From the NCBI RefSeq assembly GCF_900091455.1, contig NZ_LT607412.1:4154001-4218000 (forward strand): DNA of 64,000 bases, in the 5' to 3' direction. The notes beneath the pieces were generated by a model. That model worked only from the letters and a program-made list of their open reading frames with translations. It had not been told where the DNA came from and made no database searches. The DNA comes from Micromonospora coriariae (GTDB lineage: Bacteria > Actinomycetota > Actinomycetes > Mycobacteriales > Micromonosporaceae). The translations under genes were made by a program, and so were the position numbers. This document shows positions 14,836 through 23,700 of this stretch, piece after piece; the first letter of the stretch is position 1; every line of letters begins with the position of its first letter.

Positions 14836-16953
14836 ATGCGCAGACTCCTGCGACCCGTCCTCGGCGCGGCCACCGCCGTCCTCGCCGTCCTCGCCTGCAC
14901 CACCCCGGCCAGCCCGGCCAGCGCCGCCGACGCCCCCTACGACGTGCTGGTCTTCTCCAAGACGGCCGGCTTCCGGCACGACGCGATCCCGGTCGGCATC
15001 CAGACCATCCGCGACCTGGGCGCGGGCAACAGCTTCACCGTCACCGCCACCGAGGACGCCGCCGCCTTCACCACCGCCAACCTCAACCAGTACGAGGCGG
15101 TCGTCTTCCTCAACACCACAGGTGACGTGCTCAACGCCAGCCAGCAGACGGCCTTCGAGTCGTACATCGGCTCCGGCCGGGGGTACGTGGGCGTGCACGC
15201 CGCCGCCGACACCGAGTACGACTGGCCGTTCTACGGCAACCTGGTCGGCGCGTGGTTCGCCTCGCACCCGGCCATCCAGCAGGCCAACGTCAAGGTGGAG
15301 GACCGGGGGCACGCGGCGACCGGGCACCTGCCGCAGACCTGGACCCGCACCGACGAGTGGTACAACTACCGGACCAACGCCCGGTCCACGGCCCACGTGC
15401 TGGCCACCCTCGACGAGTCGTCGTACTCCGGTGGCGGGATGGGCGCCGACCACCCGCACTCCTGGTGCAAGAGCTACAGCGGTGGCCGGTCGTTCTACAC
15501 CGGCGGCGGGCACACCCAGGCGTCGTACGCCGAGCCGGCGTTCCGGGCGCATCTACTCGGCGGCATCCGGTACGCGGCCGGTCGCAGCAAGGCCGACTGC
15601 CGGCCCGAGACCGGCTACACCCCGCTCTACAACGGCTCGACCAGCGGCTGGTCGCAGGCTGGCCCGGGCAACTTCACCAACTCCGACGCCACCCTCACCT
15701 CGGTGGGCGGGATGGGGCTGTTCTGGTACAACGCCAAGCAGTTCACCAACTACTCGTTGAAGCTGGACTGGAAGCTGGCCGGGGACGACAACTCCGGCGT
15801 GTTCATCGGCTTCCCACCCTCCAGTGACCCCTGGTCGGCTGTGGACAACGGCTACGAGATCCAGATCGACGCCACCGACGCGGCAGACCGCACCACCGGA
15901 TCGGTCTACACCTTCAAGTCCGCCGACATCGCCGCCCGTGACGCGGCGCTGAACGCGCCGGGGGAGTGGAACACCTACGAGTTGCTGGTCGAGGGTGAGC
16001 GGTTGCAGATCTTCCTCAACGGCGTGAAGATCAACGACTTCACCAACACGAACCCGGTTCGTTCGTTGGCCGGGCACATCGGCATCCAGAACCACGGCAC
16101 CGGCGACGACGCCTCGTTCCGCAACATCCGGATCAAGGAGCTGGGCACCACGCCGCCGCCGACGGGGAACACCACAGTCCAGGCCGAGGCTTTCAGTTCG
16201 GCCAACGGGGTCACCCCGTTCACCAAGGCGGGCGCCAATGGTGGCCAGACCATCGGCTACATCGACCCGGGTGACTGGGCCGCGTACAACGGCGTGAACC
16301 TGACCGGGGTCACCTCGTTCACCTCCCGGGTCGTCTCGGGCGGCGCGGGCGGCACCATCCAGGTCCGTACCGGCTCGGCCACCGGCCCGGTGCTCGGCTC
16401 GGTCGCGGTGCCGAACACCGGCAGCTGGACCACCTTCGCCAACGTCACCACCGCGCTGTCCGGTGTCCCGTCCGGCGCCCAGAGCCTCTACCTCACCTTC
16501 ACCGGTAGTGGCACCGGGCTCTTCGACGTGGACGACTTCACCCTGGTCAGGGGCGGCGGTGGCGGCACGCCGGGAGTCGGCCCGATCAAGGGCCTGGGCG
16601 GCAAGTGCCTCGACGTGCGGAACAGCGGCACCGCCGACGGCACCCAGATCCAGATCTACACCTGCAACGGGAGTACGGCGCAGACCTGGACCGTGACGCC
16701 GAACTCGACGGTCAAGGCGCTGGGCAAGTGCCTGGACGTGTCCGGCAACGGCACCGCCGACGGCACCAAGATCCAGCTCTGGACCTGCAACGGCACCGGG
16801 GCGCAGAACTGGGCGGCCCAGGCCGACGGCAGCCTGCGCAACACGTCGTCGAGCAAGTGCCTCGACGTCTCCGGGAACAACTCCGCGGACAACACGGTCG
16901 TGCACCTCTGGACCTGCAACGGCGCGGCCAACCAGAAGTGGACGCTGCCCTGA
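14836..16953 (+). CDS. Secreted ThuA domain - DUF1080 - CBM6-like - ricin lectin protein
   Basis: A 705-residue exported protein with a signal peptide to about residue 31 (SPASAAD). Residues ~35-255 are a ThuA-like domain (DVLVFSKTAGFRHDAIPVG, GYVGVHAAADTEYDWPFYG, HPHSWCKSYSGGRSFYT). Residues ~258-435 are DUF1080, a concanavalin-like fold annotated as 3-keto-disaccharide hydrolase (FTNYSLKLDWKLAGDDNSGVF, GHIGIQNHGTGDD). A CBM6-like domain (~445-575) and a ricin B-lectin (~583-705) follow. The lectin tail is nearly identical to that of the preceding protein. ThuA proteins are linked to 3-keto-trehalose formation, so keto-disaccharide handling is the most reasonable role. It is 75 bases after the dehydrogenase and both would bind the same polymer. 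Confidence 0.88.
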   Translation: MRRLLRPVLGAATAVLAVLACTTPASPASAADAPYDVLVFSKTAGFRHDAIPVGIQTIRDLGAGNSFTVTATEDAAAFTTANLNQYEAVVFLNTTGDVLNASQQTAFESYIGSGRGYVGVHAAADTEYDWPFYGNLVGAWFASHPAIQQANVKVEDRGHAATGHLPQTWTRTDEWYNYRTNARSTAHVLATLDESSYSGGGMGADHPHSWCKSYSGGRSFYTGGGHTQASYAEPAFRAHLLGGIRYAAGRSKADCRPETGYTPLYNGSTSGWSQAGPGNFTNSDATLTSVGGMGLFWYNAKQFTNYSLKLDWKLAGDDNSGVFIGFPPSSDPWSAVDNGYEIQIDATDAADRTTGSVYTFKSADIAARDAALNAPGEWNTYELLVEGERLQIFLNGVKINDFTNTNPVRSLAGHIGIQNHGTGDDASFRNIRIKELGTTPPPTGNTTVQAEAFSSANGVTPFTKAGANGGQTIGYIDPGDWAAYNGVNLTGVTSFTSRVVSGGAGGTIQVRTGSATGPVLGSVAVPNTGSWTTFANVTTALSGVPSGAQSLYLTFTGSGTGLFDVDDFTLVRGGGGGTPGVGPIKGLGGKCLDVRNSGTADGTQIQIYTCNGSTAQTWTVTPNSTVKALGKCLDVSGNGTADGTKIQLWTCNGTGAQNWAAQADGSLRNTSSSKCLDVSGNNSADNTVVHLWTCNGAANQKWTLP

Positions 16954-16964
16954 CCGGCTGAGTC

Positions 16965-17000
16965 TGGAGGGGCTCCCCGGCACGGCGGACGGCCCCTCCA
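16965..17000 (+). terminator. Hairpin after the ThuA-DUF1080 gene
   Basis: Perfect 9-bp arms TGGAGGGGC (16965-16973) and GCCCCTCCA (16992-17000) lie 11 bases after the stop codon of the ThuA-DUF1080 gene. The long loop makes it weaker than the hairpin just downstream. Confidence 0.5.
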
Positions 17001-17020
17001 GGCCACTCGACCTCGGCGCT

Positions 17021-17061
17021 GACGCATCCCGCCGGTTGTGCCCCGGCCGGCGGGATGCGTC
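17021..17061 (+). terminator. Strong 15-bp hairpin, probable terminator
   Basis: Perfect 15-bp arms GACGCATCCCGCCGG (17021-17035) and CCGGCGGGATGCGTC (17047-17061) enclose an 11-base loop. It sits 67 bases after the ThuA-DUF1080 gene and 128 bases before the kinase gene, separating the two transcription units. No T-tract follows. Confidence 0.7.
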
Positions 17062-17188
17062 GCGCTCACGTCGATGGACGCCCACGCGCCGGCAACCCGG
17101 GTCGCCGGTCGGCGCGGCACCCGCGAGCCGCGAGGCAGTCGGTACGCCGCGGGCGGGGTTCGCAGCCGGCTGCCGTACCTTGACCAGC

Positions 17189-17683
17189 ATGGGGCGTTTC
17201 GCGCAGTGGCGCCGGATGGTGCGGGCGCAGGGGAACCGGCTGCGCTGGGCGCTGCGCGGCGCCGAGGAGCCGGACACGTCGACCGGGCCGGCGCCCAGCC
17301 TGAACCGCCTGGACGCTCTGGTGGAGGGATTCGCCGCCGGTCAGCCCGTGCACTGGACCCTGGCCGGGCCGCCCCGGCCGCTGCCCGGCGCGGTCGACGC
17401 AGCGGCGTACCGGATCATCGAGGAGTCGCTGACCAACGCGCATCGACATGCGCCGGGCGCACCGGTCGCGGTCCGGCTGCGCTACGACGCCACGGGCATC
17501 ACCATCGAGGTACGCGACGACGGCGCTGGTGCCGCGCCGATGGGCGGGGGCGCCGGGCACGGTCTGATCGCACTGCGTAGGCGCGCCGAGCGGATCGGCG
17601 GCACCTTCTCCGCAGGCCCACGCGCCGGGGGTGGCTTCGTCGTCCGGGCTGTCCTGCCCGCTCCCGAGGAGGTGGCCGAGTGA
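17189..17683 (+). CDS. Truncated NarL-type sensor histidine kinase ATPase domain
   Basis: A 164-residue protein containing only the ATP-binding half of a HPK7 (DesK/NarX-like) kinase. It has the N box EESLTNAHRHAPGAP, G1 box VRDDGAG and G2 box GHGLIALRRRAERIGG. There are no membrane segments and no dimerisation/phospho-acceptor helix (HisKA_3), so the protein cannot autophosphorylate in the usual way and looks like a surviving C-terminal piece. The start chosen is ATG at 17189. Its stop overlaps a GTG that opens with MTIRR and then runs into TAG at 17727, resembling the first codons of a lost response-regulator gene. Likely a decaying two-component system; a stand-alone anti-sigma-like ATPase is the alternative. 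Confidence 0.6.
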   Translation: MGRFAQWRRMVRAQGNRLRWALRGAEEPDTSTGPAPSLNRLDALVEGFAAGQPVHWTLAGPPRPLPGAVDAAAYRIIEESLTNAHRHAPGAPVAVRLRYDATGITIEVRDDGAGAAPMGGGAGHGLIALRRRAERIGGTFSAGPRAGGGFVVRAVLPAPEEVAE

Positions 17684-17901
17684 CGATCCGGCGGCGGGGC
17701 TTTCGCGATGGGGCCCGGCGGAAATAGGGTGGGGCCGGCGACCGTGACGGTGGCCGGTGACCCGGTGGGAGGCGCAACCCGCCGGGCCCAGGTGCGTTCC
17801 GCACCCACCGGTGTCCCGTCCCGGTGCCGCGTACCGCTCTGACCGGTCACCCTCGCCCCGGTCCGCACACGGAATCCCCATCACAACAGGGGAGAAGGAC
17901 A

Positions 17902-18909
17902 ATGGCGCGACCCATCACGCTCTTCACCGGCCAGTGGGCCGACCTGCCGTTCGAGGAGGTCTGCCGGCTCGCCTCCGAGTGGGGCTACGACGGTCTGGAG
18001 ATCGCCTGCTGGGGCGACCACTTCGAGGTCGACAAGGCGCTCGCCGACGACTCGTACGTCGATCGCAAGCGGGAGACGCTCGCGAAGCACAACCTCGAGG
18101 TCTTCACGATCTCCAACCACCTCGTCGGTCAGGCGGTCTGCGACCACCCGATCGACGAGCGGCACCAGGACATCCTGCCCGGCCGGATCTGGGGTGACGG
18201 GGAGCCCGAGGGCGTCCGCCAGCGGGCCGCCGAGGAGATCAAGGACACCGCACGGGCGGCGGCGAAGCTCGGGGTGAAGACGGTCGTCGGCTTCACCGGC
18301 TCGTCGATCTGGCACACCCTGGCGATGTTCCCGCCGGTGCCGCCGGCGATGATCGAGCGCGGCTACCAGGACTTCGCCGACCGGTGGAACCCGATCCTCG
18401 ACGTGTTCGACGAGGTGGGGGTGCGCTTCGCGCACGAGGTGCACCCCAGCGAGATCGCGTACGACTACTGGACGACCAAGCGCACGCTGGAGGCGATCGG
18501 CAACCGGCCCGCGTTCGGGTTGAACTGGGACCCGTCGCACTTCGTCTGGCAGGAACTGGACCCGGTGAACTTCATCTTCGACTTCGCCGACCGGATCTAC
18601 CACGTGGACTGCAAGGACGCCAAGGTGCGTACCGGGGACGGTCGGCGCGGCCGGCTCGCCTCCCACCTGCCCTGGGCGGACCTGCGCCGCGGCTGGGACT
18701 TCGTCTCCACCGGGCACGGGGACGTGCCCTGGGAGGACTGCTTCCGGGCGTTGAACGCCATCGGCTACGCCGGGCCCATCTCGATCGAGTGGGAGGACGC
18801 CGGGATGGACCGGCTGGTCGGCGCACCCGAGGCGTTGCAGTTCGTCCGCCGGCTCGCCTTCGACGCCCCGTCCGCCGCCTTCGACGCGGCCTTCAGCAGC
18901 AAGGACTGA
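17902..18909 (+). CDS. Sugar phosphate isomerase/epimerase (xylose-isomerase-like TIM barrel)
   Basis: A 335-residue cytoplasmic TIM barrel. The opening [20 protein letters not shown] and metal-ligand segments [32 protein letters not shown] and [10 protein letters not shown] are those of the IolE/IolI-like family. The ATG follows GGGGAGAAGGAC at proper spacing; the frame is open further upstream but has no better start. The gene stands alone, closed by a hairpin terminator and convergent to a ROK regulator pseudogene. Members act on inosose, hydroxypyruvate, or 3-keto-sugar derivatives. With ThuA/DUF1080 and dehydrogenase genes on either side, a role in keto-sugar use is reasonable but unproved. 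Confidence 0.85.
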   Translation: MARPITLFTGQWADLPFEEVCRLASEWGYDGLEIACWGDHFEVDKALADDSYVDRKRETLAKHNLEVFTISNHLVGQAVCDHPIDERHQDILPGRIWGDGEPEGVRQRAAEEIKDTARAAAKLGVKTVVGFTGSSIWHTLAMFPPVPPAMIERGYQDFADRWNPILDVFDEVGVRFAHEVHPSEIAYDYWTTKRTLEAIGNRPAFGLNWDPSHFVWQELDPVNFIFDFADRIYHVDCKDAKVRTGDGRRGRLASHLPWADLRRGWDFVSTGHGDVPWEDCFRALNAIGYAGPISIEWEDAGMDRLVGAPEALQFVRRLAFDAPSAAFDAAFSSKD

Positions 18910-18919
18910 ACCGAAGCTG

Positions 18920-18948
18920 CCGGGGGTCGACCGTTGGTCGGCCCCCGG
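18920..18948. terminator. Bidirectional hairpin between convergent genes
   Basis: CCGGGGGTCGACC (18920-18932) pairs with GGTCGGCCCCCGG (18936-18948), 13-bp arms with one mismatch and a 3-base loop. It lies exactly between the isomerase stop and the stop of the ROK pseudogene on the opposite strand. Confidence 0.75.
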
Positions 18949-19481
18949 TCAGTCGACGGCGAAGACGCACTCGCTGGTTGGCCGCGCCGCACCCACCACC
19001 CCGGCCCGGCCGGCCAGGTCGGACAGGACGATCGGCATGGTGCCGGTGGTGAGCGGCGCCGATCGGCGGTAGACCACGGCGCGGATCTCGGCGAGCAGGA
19101 CGTGCCCGAGGCCGTCCACCGCGCCCCCGATGACGACGATGCCGGGGTTGAAGATGCTGACCAGGCCGACCAGCACCCGACCGAGGCGGCGGGCGGCGTC
19201 GCGTACCACCGTCCGCGCGGCCGGGTCGCCGGCGGTCGCCGCCCCGGCGACGTCGCGCACGGTGGGGGTGCCCGCCTCGGCGAGCCGGGCGGTCAGCGTG
19301 GGGGACCGGCCCGTCCGGGCGGCGGCGAGCAGCCCAGCACGTCGCCCAGATCCACCCGGGACCGGGGACCGTCGTCGCGCAGCAGCCGGACCAGCCGGGA
19401 CTGGTGCGTGTTCTCCGGCGTGACGAGCACCATCGCCACCACCTCCGGCCGGAGTTTCGCACGGCGGTGTTTCGGCCGCAT
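18949..19481 (-). pseudogene. ROK-family transcriptional repressor, internal deletion
   Basis: The minus strand opens with an N-terminus like the winged-helix part of ROK repressors (TPENTHQSRLVRLLRDDGPR, about residues 19-38 after ATG at 19481). The frame then leaves homology at about 19345 (DVLGCSPP). A second frame continues with the classical C-terminal half of a ROK protein: IFNPGIVVIGGAVDGLG and the closing GAARPTSECVF. The rest of the winged helix, the ATP-binding and sugar-binding parts and the zinc motif, roughly 200 residues, are missing, and the two pieces are in different frames. So an internal deletion plus frame change destroyed a sugar-responsive regulator. It sits among sugar-oxidation genes it may once have controlled. 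Confidence 0.75.
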
Positions 19482-19488
19482 GGCGCGA

Positions 19489-19518
19489 GGGGCCGCATCC
19501 GATGACGGATGCGGCCCC
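19489..19518 (-). terminator. Perfect 13-bp hairpin terminator
   Basis: GGGGCCGCATCCG-ATGA-CGGATGCGGCCCC (13-bp perfect arms, 4-base loop) lies 19 bases beyond the stop codon of the minus-strand isomerase gene. It would end the transcript that starts at the ThuA-dehydrogenase gene. Confidence 0.8.
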
Positions 19519-19537
19519 GGCGTGCGTGTCGGGTCGG

Positions 19538-20608
19538 TCAGCCCCGCAGACCCGACATGTGCTGGTAGCTGATCTCCGCGAACCGCAGCGAGCGGCCCGG
19601 GTCGGCGGCGCCGCCCGGTGCGTTGTCCTGCTCCCACATCGGGTTGTGGTAACCCTTCGCGCCCATGTTGGCGAAGAAGTTCCCGTAGTCGATGTCACCC
19701 TCGCCGAGCGGCACCATCTCGTACCCGGCCGCGCTGGCCGGGTTGTACGTGCCGTCCTTCGCGTGGAACAGCGGGAACCGGATCGGCTGGGCCGCGACCA
19801 CGGCCAGCGGGTCGAAGATGCTGGTCTGGGTCACCCCGTCCGGGTCGGTGTAGCTGCGGAACCGGTGCTGGGCCACGTGCGCCCAGTAGATGTCCATCTC
19901 GAACCAGACCCACTCCGGGTTGGTCAGCCCGATGAAGTACTCCAGCTTCCGCACCCCCGACGACCGGGTCGGCCGGCCTTGGGCGTCCAGCGGCCCGCTG
20001 TCGAGCAGGAAGTTGTACGCCGCGTCGTGGTTGTGCGTGTAGAGCTTCAGCCCTCGAGCGGCGGCCATCTCGCCGAAGGTGTTCCACCGGTCGACGGCGG
20101 CGTCCCAGTCGGCCTTGTAGTTGCTGCCGGTCGGGTCGTTGCCGGTGCCGATGTGGGTCATGCCCAGCGTCTCGGCGATGTCCAGCTGCTGCTCGAACTG
20201 CGCGATGGTGGTCGGGTTGACGGTGCCTGGCACCGAGGCGTGCGAGCCGTTGGCGCGCAGACCGTTGTCGTCAAGGATCTTGCGGATCTCCTCGGGGGTG
20301 ATCTGTCGGCCCAGGATGGAGCTGTGCTGCGTGTAGCCGGCGAACTCCACCTCCTTGTAGCCGATCTCGGCGAGCCGACCGAGCACCCGCTCGAAGCCGT
20401 AGGGCACCTCGGTGGCGTCCGGGACGGCGCTGATCCGGTCCCGGACGCTGTAGAGGATGATGCCGCGCTTGCCGGTGGGGACCAGCAGGCCGTTGCCGGC
20501 GAAGGCCGGGGAGGCCAGGCCGGTGGCGCCGACCGCTGCCGCGCCGGCGACGCCGGCAAGGGCGCCGAGCATCCGGCGACGGCTCATTCCGTGCTGACTG
20601 TCGTTCAT
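19538..20608 (-). CDS. Tat-exported sugar phosphate isomerase/epimerase-like protein
   Basis: A 356-residue TIM barrel with a clear twin-arginine signal (SRRRMLGALAGVAGAAAVG, cleavage near SPAFA-GN), so it acts outside the membrane. The barrel contains KRGIILYSVRDRI, EVEFAGYTQHS, LYTHNHDAAYN, WFEMDIYWAH and LFHAKDG, typical of secreted xylose-isomerase-like proteins. Because it is extracytoplasmic, a phosphosugar substrate is unlikely; members of this group have been linked to 3-keto-glycoside cleavage or epimerisation. It lies 94 bases downstream of the 1109-residue ThuA-dehydrogenase gene on the same strand. A GGCCGGGG/CCCCGGCC hairpin (20664-20692) lies between them and could reduce its expression. 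Its ribosome-binding site is GGAAGGCAGCAG before ATG. Confidence 0.87.
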   Translation of the reverse strand: MNDSQHGMSRRRMLGALAGVAGAAAVGATGLASPAFAGNGLLVPTGKRGIILYSVRDRISAVPDATEVPYGFERVLGRLAEIGYKEVEFAGYTQHSSILGRQITPEEIRKILDDNGLRANGSHASVPGTVNPTTIAQFEQQLDIAETLGMTHIGTGNDPTGSNYKADWDAAVDRWNTFGEMAAARGLKLYTHNHDAAYNFLLDSGPLDAQGRPTRSSGVRKLEYFIGLTNPEWVWFEMDIYWAHVAQHRFRSYTDPDGVTQTSIFDPLAVVAAQPIRFPLFHAKDGTYNPASAAGYEMVPLGEGDIDYGNFFANMGAKGYHNPMWEQDNAPGGAADPGRSLRFAEISYQHMSGLRG

Positions 20609-20702
20609 CTGCTGCTGCCTTCCTTGGTACGTGTTCTCGATGTGGGTGACGGGTTGAGCGGTGGGCCGGGGCCGCTGGCGGCGACCCCGGCCGTGGCGGT
20701 CG

Positions 20703-23700
20703 CTACGGCGCGACGCCGATGCCCTGACCGGTGAACTCGACCCAGTTCAGGTTGCCGAGACCGCTGGTCGGACCGCCCGGGACTGTGGTGAACACGAGGT
20801 AGAGTCGGTGCGTGCCGCCCGGATCGGTGACCGGCGCGGTGGTGCTGGTGAAGGCGTTGTTGCCGCTGGTCGCGTTGACCACGGCGGTGGTCAGCACCGG
20901 GCCGGTGGGCGAGTCGAGCCGCAGCTGGACGCCGAACCGGGGCTGCCCGGCGGTGGCCGCGCTGCCGCCGGAGGTGCGCAGCGTGACCGACTGCATGTTC
21001 CGCAGGTTCACGCCGTTGTTCACCGCGATCCAGTCGCCCGGGTCGAGGCTGCCGCGCTGCTGCCCGCCACCCGTGTCGGAGCTCGCGCCGACGGTGGTGC
21101 CGGACTCGTTCGTGGCGAACTCGACCTCCTGCCGCTTGGCCTGGACGATCTGCTGGTCCACTGTGGTCAGTGCCGGCTGCCCGTTCGCCCCCTTGTCGCT
21201 GTAGGAGGCGCTGACCACGCCGTAGATGTAGCCACCGTGCGACGCGTCGTCAGGGTCCGTGGGCAGGACGCCCGAGCAGCCGAACTGGTTGGCCTCACCG
21301 TGGCCGTGGCTGTCGTGGCCGAGGACGAAGGTCACCTCGACCTTGGCGCAGTCGACAGGCCCGTCCTCGGGGTCGGTGACCGTGACCGACCACGGGATGT
21401 CGTCACCCCAGCTGAAGAAGCCGCCTTCCACCGGGGTGGTAACGGTCACCGTCGGGGCGGTGTTGCCGACCGTGATGGTGGTGTTGGCCGACGCGGTCTT
21501 GCCGCTGGAGTCGGTCACCGTCAGCCGCGCGGTGTAGACGCCGTTGGCGGTGTAGGTGTGCGTCGGGTTCGGGTCGACGGAGTCGGTCGTGCCGTTGCCG
21601 TCGAAGTCCCAGGCGAACGAGATGGAGTCCGCCGGGTCCGGGTCCTTCGACCCCTCGCTGCTATACGCGACGGTCAGCGGCGCTGCGCCGTTGGTCCGGT
21701 CGGCCGTGAGCACGGCGTTCGGCGCCCGCAGGCCCTTGACGTAGCTGAACTTCAGCATGGCCGCGTCGGGGTTGACGTTGAAGAACCCATCGCCGTACGT
21801 CAGCAGGTAGAAGCTGCCGTCGGGACCCCACTTCATGTCCATCGGGTTGTCGCAGAGGAACGGCTTGGCCGAGGTGGTGGGCGCCTGACCGCAGTTCAAC
21901 ACATTGTTGATCTTCAGGATGTCGCCCCGGTCGTCCAGCCGGATCTCCTTGAGCGTGTCCCGGGTGAACTCGCCGAAGATGATCGCGCCGTCGAAGTACG
22001 CGGGGAACTTCGTCTCCGACCTCAGCTCCGGGTCGTAGTCGTAGCGCGCCGCGCCGTGCGGTCCGACGCCGCCGGTGCCCAGTTCAGGGAAGAGCACGGG
22101 GCAGGTCTGCGTCGGGGTGGACAGGTAGGACTCCGGGCACGGGGTCGGTGCCTGGAACGAGTACCAGAGCTCCGATTTCTGCACCGCCGGCAGGTCGGTC
22201 AGGCCGGTGTTGTGCCTTGAGGTGTTGCGCGGCGCCGCGCAGTCGAACGGCGCGACCGGAGAGATCGGGTTGGTGGTCCAGTTCATCTCGATGTACGGCA
22301 GGTTCGGCTGCACGCACATCGGCCAGCCGTAGTTCGCCGGCTTGTCCACCACCATCATCCGGCCGGTTCCCGCCGGTCCCCGGCCGACCGCCGCGGTCGA
22401 CGAGTCGGGGGAGTAGTCGGTGATGTAGGCGACGTCGTTCTTGTCGAGGGTGATCCGGAACGGATTCCGGAAGCCCATCGCATAGATCTCGGGGCGGCTC
22501 TTGTCGCCCGAGTCCTGCGCCTCGGGGAACATGTTCCCTTCGGGGGCCGTGTAGCTGCCGTCGGCTCCCACCGCGATGCGCAGGACCTTGCCGCGCAGGT
22601 CGTTGGTGTTGGCGGCGCTGCGCCGGGCGTCCACGAACGGCGCCTGGTAGACCCCACTGGCGCTGACCGAGTCGTTGTGCGGGGAGAAGCCGCCGGACCC
22701 GCCGCCGCCGGCCGGGGTGTCGTCCCCGGTGACCAGCCAGAGGTTGTTCTTCGAGTCGAACGCGATGTCACCGGCCACGTGGCAGCAGGCGCCCCGGTCC
22801 ACCGGCACCTGGAGGATCTTCTGCTCTGATGCGACGTCCAGCGACGGGGTCTCGCCGTCGATGAACTTGAAGCGGGAGAGCTGGAAGTAGCCCTTCCACT
22901 GGTCCCAGGCCGCCGGGTCGGTGCTGGTGGTGGGCGCGCCGCCGGCCGGAGTGTCCAACGGCGGGGCGTAGTAGAGGTAGACCCACCGGTTGGTGGCGAA
23001 GTCTCGGTCGACCGCCGGCCCGTACATCCCGTCCTCGCTGTGCGTGTAGACCGGGATCTGGGCGAGCACGCTGGTCGTGTTGGTCTCCGGGTCGTGCAGC
23101 CGTACGCCACCGCGGCGGTCGGTCTGGATCACCCGGCCGTCGGGCAGCACGTCGAAGCCGATCGGCTCGTTGACGTTGGGCTGCGCGCCGATGACCTCCA
23201 TCTGGTAGTTGGCCAGCACGGTCGCGCCGCAGTCGCCGTCGGTGGTGCCGGACGCCCACTGGATCGCCCCGGCGAGGTGAGCGCGTAGGTCGGCACCGGA
23301 GAAGCTCTCCGGAGTGGCGCCGAGTCCGGTGTAGAAGGACCGGCCGCCCTGGTAGTCCTTGCACCAGGTGACCGGGTGGTCGATGCCCATGGTGCCGCCG
23401 GAGTACGTCTTCTCGTCCACCGTGGCCAGGACGTGTGAGACGCCCCGGACGTTGGCCGCGAAGTTGTACCACCGGTCGGTCGTGGTCCACCGCTCCGGCA
23501 GCGGCGCGGACGCCGGGTGCACCCGGTCGGCGACGGTCACCGTGGCTGGGCTGGCCGGCGCGGGGGCGCCCACGGCCCGGGTGCCGAGCACGTTGTCGAG
23601 GAAGGCCCAGCCTGGCTCGGCCTCGATCGCGGAGTGCACGCCGACGAAGCCGCCGCCGTCGCGGTAGTACTGCTCGAACGCGGCCTGCTGGCGGTCGGTC

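Noticed and set aside
20661..22220. 519-codon plus-strand frame inside the ThuA-dehydrogenase gene
   Set aside because: The minus strand encodes recognisable PKD, CBM and dehydrogenase domains; the plus frame has no motif or ribosome-binding site.
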